DNA of 7,059 nucleotides from Kiritimatiellia bacterium (lineage in GTDB: Bacteria > Verrucomicrobiota > Kiritimatiellia > RFP12 > UBA1067), in assembly GCA_024405335.1 (NCBI GenBank), contig JAKSOX010000105.1:1-7059 (forward strand), written 5' to 3'. The translations under genes were made by a program, and so were the position numbers. The first letter of the stretch is position 1. The number at the start of each line of letters is the position of its first letter. Shown here in pieces: positions 4,774 through 7,059 of the stretch. Under the pieces are notes generated by a model. That model made no database searches, was not told the origin of the DNA, and saw only the letters and a list, made by a program, of their open reading frames with translations.

Positions 4774-7059
4774 AGAAAGCGCGCAGGATTCGAACTACAA
4801 CGCCGCCAACATCCAAGTGTTGGAGGGCATGGAAGCCGTCCGCAAACGTCCCGCGATGTACATCGGCGACACGGGCGAGCGCGGCTACCACCATCTGGTG
4901 TACGAAGTGGTGGACAATTCCATCGACGAAGCGCTTGCCGGTTATTGCTCGACGATCGACGTGATCGTGAATCCCGACGGGTCGCTGACGGTTCAGGACA
5001 ACGGCCGCGGCATTCCCGTGGACATGCATCCCACGCAGCACCGTCCGGCGATCGAAGTGGTGCTCACGATCCTGCACGCGGGCGGCAAGTTCGACGGTTC
5101 GAACTACAAGGTTTCCGGCGGACTCCACGGCGTGGGCGTTTCCTGCGTGAACGCGCTTTCCGACTGGATGAAAGTGGAAGTGAAGCGCGGCGGCAAACTG
5201 CACCACATCGAGTTTTCGCGCGGCCGCGTCACGAAGCCGCTGGAGGTCGTGGGGGAATGCGGCGGCGAAACGGGCACGAAGGTGACGTTCTTTCCGGACC
5301 ATTCGATATTCACCTGCCGCGCGTTCAAGTGGGAGACGCTGTGCAACCGCCTCCGCGAGCTGGCGTTCCTCAACAAGGGCGTCACGATCCACTTCCGCGA
5401 CGACGAAGGCGAAGAGCGCCACGAGGAGACGTTCCACTACGATGGCGGCATCGACGAATTCACCGCGTACCTGAACGCGAACAAAAAGCCGCTCACGCCC
5501 GTGATCCACTTCGAGGGCGAAGCCCAGGGCGTCACCGGCATGGTGCAGGCCGAGGTGTCCATGCAGTACACCGACACCTACTCCACGATCGAGCAGACGT
5601 ACTGCAACAACATCCACACCATCGAAGGCGGCACGCACCTTTCCGGTTTCCGCGCCGCGCTGACGCGCACGGTGAACAAGTACGGCCGCGGGATGAAGAA
5701 CGGCATCAAGGAAAAGGACACCGTCACCGGCGACGACATGCGCGAAGGCCTCACGGTGATCGTGAGCGTCAAGGTGCCGCAGCCGCAGTTCGAGGGGCAG
5801 ACGAAGACGAAGCTCGGCAACGGCGAGGTCGACGGCATCGTCGCGGGCATCGTCAACGACAGGCTGATGACGTTCTTCGAGGAGAATCCGGCGATCGCGA
5901 AGACGATCATCGAGAAGACGCTCCTCGCCCAGCGGGCCCGCGAGGCCGCGCGCGCGGCGCGCGAGTCGACGCGCCGGAAGGGCGTGATGGACGGACTCTC
6001 GCTGCCCGGCAAGCTGCGCGACTGCTCCGAGCGCGATCCGGCGAAGACCGAGCTCTTCCTGGTCGAGGGCGACTCGGCCGGCGGCTCGGCGCAGACCGGG
6101 CGCGACCGCGCGACGCAGGCGATCCTGCCCTTGCGCGGCAAGGTGCTGAACGTCGAGAAGGCGCGCATCGACCGCATGCTCGCGAACAACGAGATCCGCA
6201 CGCTCATCACGGCGATCGGCTGCGGGTTCGGCGAGGAGTGGGACGTCTCGAAGGCGCGTTACCACAAGATCGTCATCATGACCGATGCCGACGTGGACGG
6301 CGCGCACATCCGCACGCTGCTCCTGACGTTCTTCTACCGCAAGATGCCCGAGCTGATCGAACGCGGCTACGTGTATCTCGCGCAGCCGCCGCTGTACAAG
6401 GTGGAGCGCAAGAAGAAGACGGAGTACGTGCTGACCGACGGCGAACTCACCGAGCGGCTGCTGCTCCTCGGACTGGACGACATGTCGGTTTCGCGCGCGG
6501 ACGGCACGGCGCTCGCGGCGGAGGACGCGAAGGCGCTTCTGCGTCTGCTGGCCGAAATCGAGGCCACGGCGAAGATGGTGTCGGAGCGCGGATTCGAACC
6601 GCGCAAGCTGCTCGAAGACCCCGAATCCACCGGATCCGGCGCGTCGATGCTCAAAAAGGAGTTTTCGTCCCTGGCCGGCATGGGTTTCACGGCGGCGGAC
6701 TATTTCGGCCATCCGGCGATCAAGGAGGCGGGCGCGGACGGTTCGCCGGCGGTGTATCCGACGGTCGCGCGCGTGGAGGAGGACGGAACGGTTTCCGACG
6801 TGTGCCGGCTGCCGCAGCTTTTGGAGACGGTTCGCCAGCGCGGCCGCAAAGGTCTCAACATCATGCGTTTCAAGGGTTTGGGCGAAATGGACGCGGAAGA
6901 GCTTTTCGACACCACGATGAACCCCGAAAAGCGCCACATGCTGCGCGTGACGCTGCAGGACGCGGTGGCGGCGGACCAGATGTTCACGCTGCTGATGGGC
7001 GACGAAGTCGAGCCGCGGCGGCGGTTCATCGAGGAAAACGCGCTCAACGTGCGTTCGCT
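4766..7059 (+). CDS. gyrB: DNA gyrase subunit B (3' end beyond window)
   Basis: GyrB is the ATPase and TOPRIM subunit of gyrase (A2B2), which introduces negative supercoils. 764 residues are present; the window ends just after FIEENAL, normally within about 10 residues of the C terminus. The GHKL ATPase has EVVDN (47-51, catalytic E47 and Mg-binding N51), DNGRGIP (78-84) and GGLHGVG (118-124). The transducer has QTK (345-347). TOPRIM has EGDSAGGSA (434-442), PLRGK (455-459) and the Mg-binding DADVDG (507-512, D507/D509/D511). MRFKGLGEM is at 700-708. Between QPPLYK (540-545) and that motif lie ~150 residues, much longer than in Bacillus GyrB, matching the insert-bearing type known from E. coli. 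ParE is less likely from overall resemblance. ATG 4766 was chosen for the MSEES start typical in length; Shine-Dalgarno support is weak. No dnaA, recF or gyrA is adjacent in the window. Confidence 0.97.
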   Translation, partial: MSEESAQDSNYNAANIQVLEGMEAVRKRPAMYIGDTGERGYHHLVYEVVDNSIDEALAGYCSTIDVIVNPDGSLTVQDNGRGIPVDMHPTQHRPAIEVVLTILHAGGKFDGSNYKVSGGLHGVGVSCVNALSDWMKVEVKRGGKLHHIEFSRGRVTKPLEVVGECGGETGTKVTFFPDHSIFTCRAFKWETLCNRLRELAFLNKGVTIHFRDDEGEERHEETFHYDGGIDEFTAYLNANKKPLTPVIHFEGEAQGVTGMVQAEVSMQYTDTYSTIEQTYCNNIHTIEGGTHLSGFRAALTRTVNKYGRGMKNGIKEKDTVTGDDMREGLTVIVSVKVPQPQFEGQTKTKLGNGEVDGIVAGIVNDRLMTFFEENPAIAKTIIEKTLLAQRAREAARAARESTRRKGVMDGLSLPGKLRDCSERDPAKTELFLVEGDSAGGSAQTGRDRATQAILPLRGKVLNVEKARIDRMLANNEIRTLITAIGCGFGEEWDVSKARYHKIVIMTDADVDGAHIRTLLLTFFYRKMPELIERGYVYLAQPPLYKVERKKKTEYVLTDGELTERLLLLGLDDMSVSRADGTALAAEDAKALLRLLAEIEATAKMVSERGFEPRKLLEDPESTGSGASMLKKEFSSLAGMGFTAADYFGHPAIKEAGADGSPAVYPTVARVEEDGTVSDVCRLPQLLETVRQRGRKGLNIMRFKGLGEMDAEELFDTTMNPEKRHMLRVTLQDAVAADQMFTLLMGDEVEPRRRFIEENALNVRS

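Noticed and set aside
4697..6937. 746-codon open frame on the minus strand opposite gyrB
   Set aside because: His/Arg/Val-rich composition, no motif, fully antisense to a conserved gyrB. It is a mirror of GC-rich codon structure.

Overview
This GC-rich bacterial window is densely coded. It holds a five-gene + strand run (the tail of an unidentified gene, then a secreted GH36-like alpha-galactosidase, a Crp/Fnr regulator, nadD and a pteridine-reductase-like SDR), a small - strand gene for a secreted repeat protein, and a + strand gyrB that runs off the right edge. There is no rRNA, tRNA, CRISPR array or insertion sequence. The style of the GH36-like enzyme, the short repeat protein ending in an aromatic tail, and a GyrB with an insert after the TOPRIM domain all suggest the Planctomycetota-Verrucomicrobiota-Chlamydiota group, perhaps a Kiritimatiellota or Lentisphaerota anaerobe. 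That placement is inference from general resemblance.

Region 1-4035 reads as one operon. Gaps are 21 bp or 24 bp, or there are start/stop overlaps (ATGA between the glycosidase and the regulator, TGATG between nadD and the SDR). Each start has a GGGAG-type Shine-Dalgarno. The glycosidase would release galactose outside the cytoplasm and the regulator may respond to an anaerobic or redox signal. NadD makes the NAD precursor and the SDR would use NADPH to reduce a pterin. No obvious single pathway links them. NadD appears to lack about 18 residues just before its SSTxIR motif.

Region 4036-4155 lies between convergent genes and holds a long imperfect hairpin capped by a GCAA tetraloop, probably a shared terminator. 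Region 4156-4545 (- strand) encodes a 129-residue exported protein with five ~15-residue repeats.

Region 4546-4765 is a divergent control region. Each direction has a credible sigma-70-type promoter with an extended -10 (TGn). Immediately upstream of gyrB, and covering its -35, lie 29-nt and 14-nt runs of strict purine-pyrimidine alternation that should flip to Z-DNA under negative supercoiling. This may be a supercoil sensor at the promoter of the gene whose product makes supercoils. gyrB lacks its own clear Shine-Dalgarno. A strong one sits about 40 nt upstream, placed for a TTG-started 11-residue leader peptide whose stop overlaps the gyrB ATG, which suggests translational coupling.

Region 4766-7059 is gyrB, complete except for the last few residues. 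Its QTK-to-TOPRIM core shows an unbroken run of GAG glutamate codons, unlike the flanking parts of the gene.
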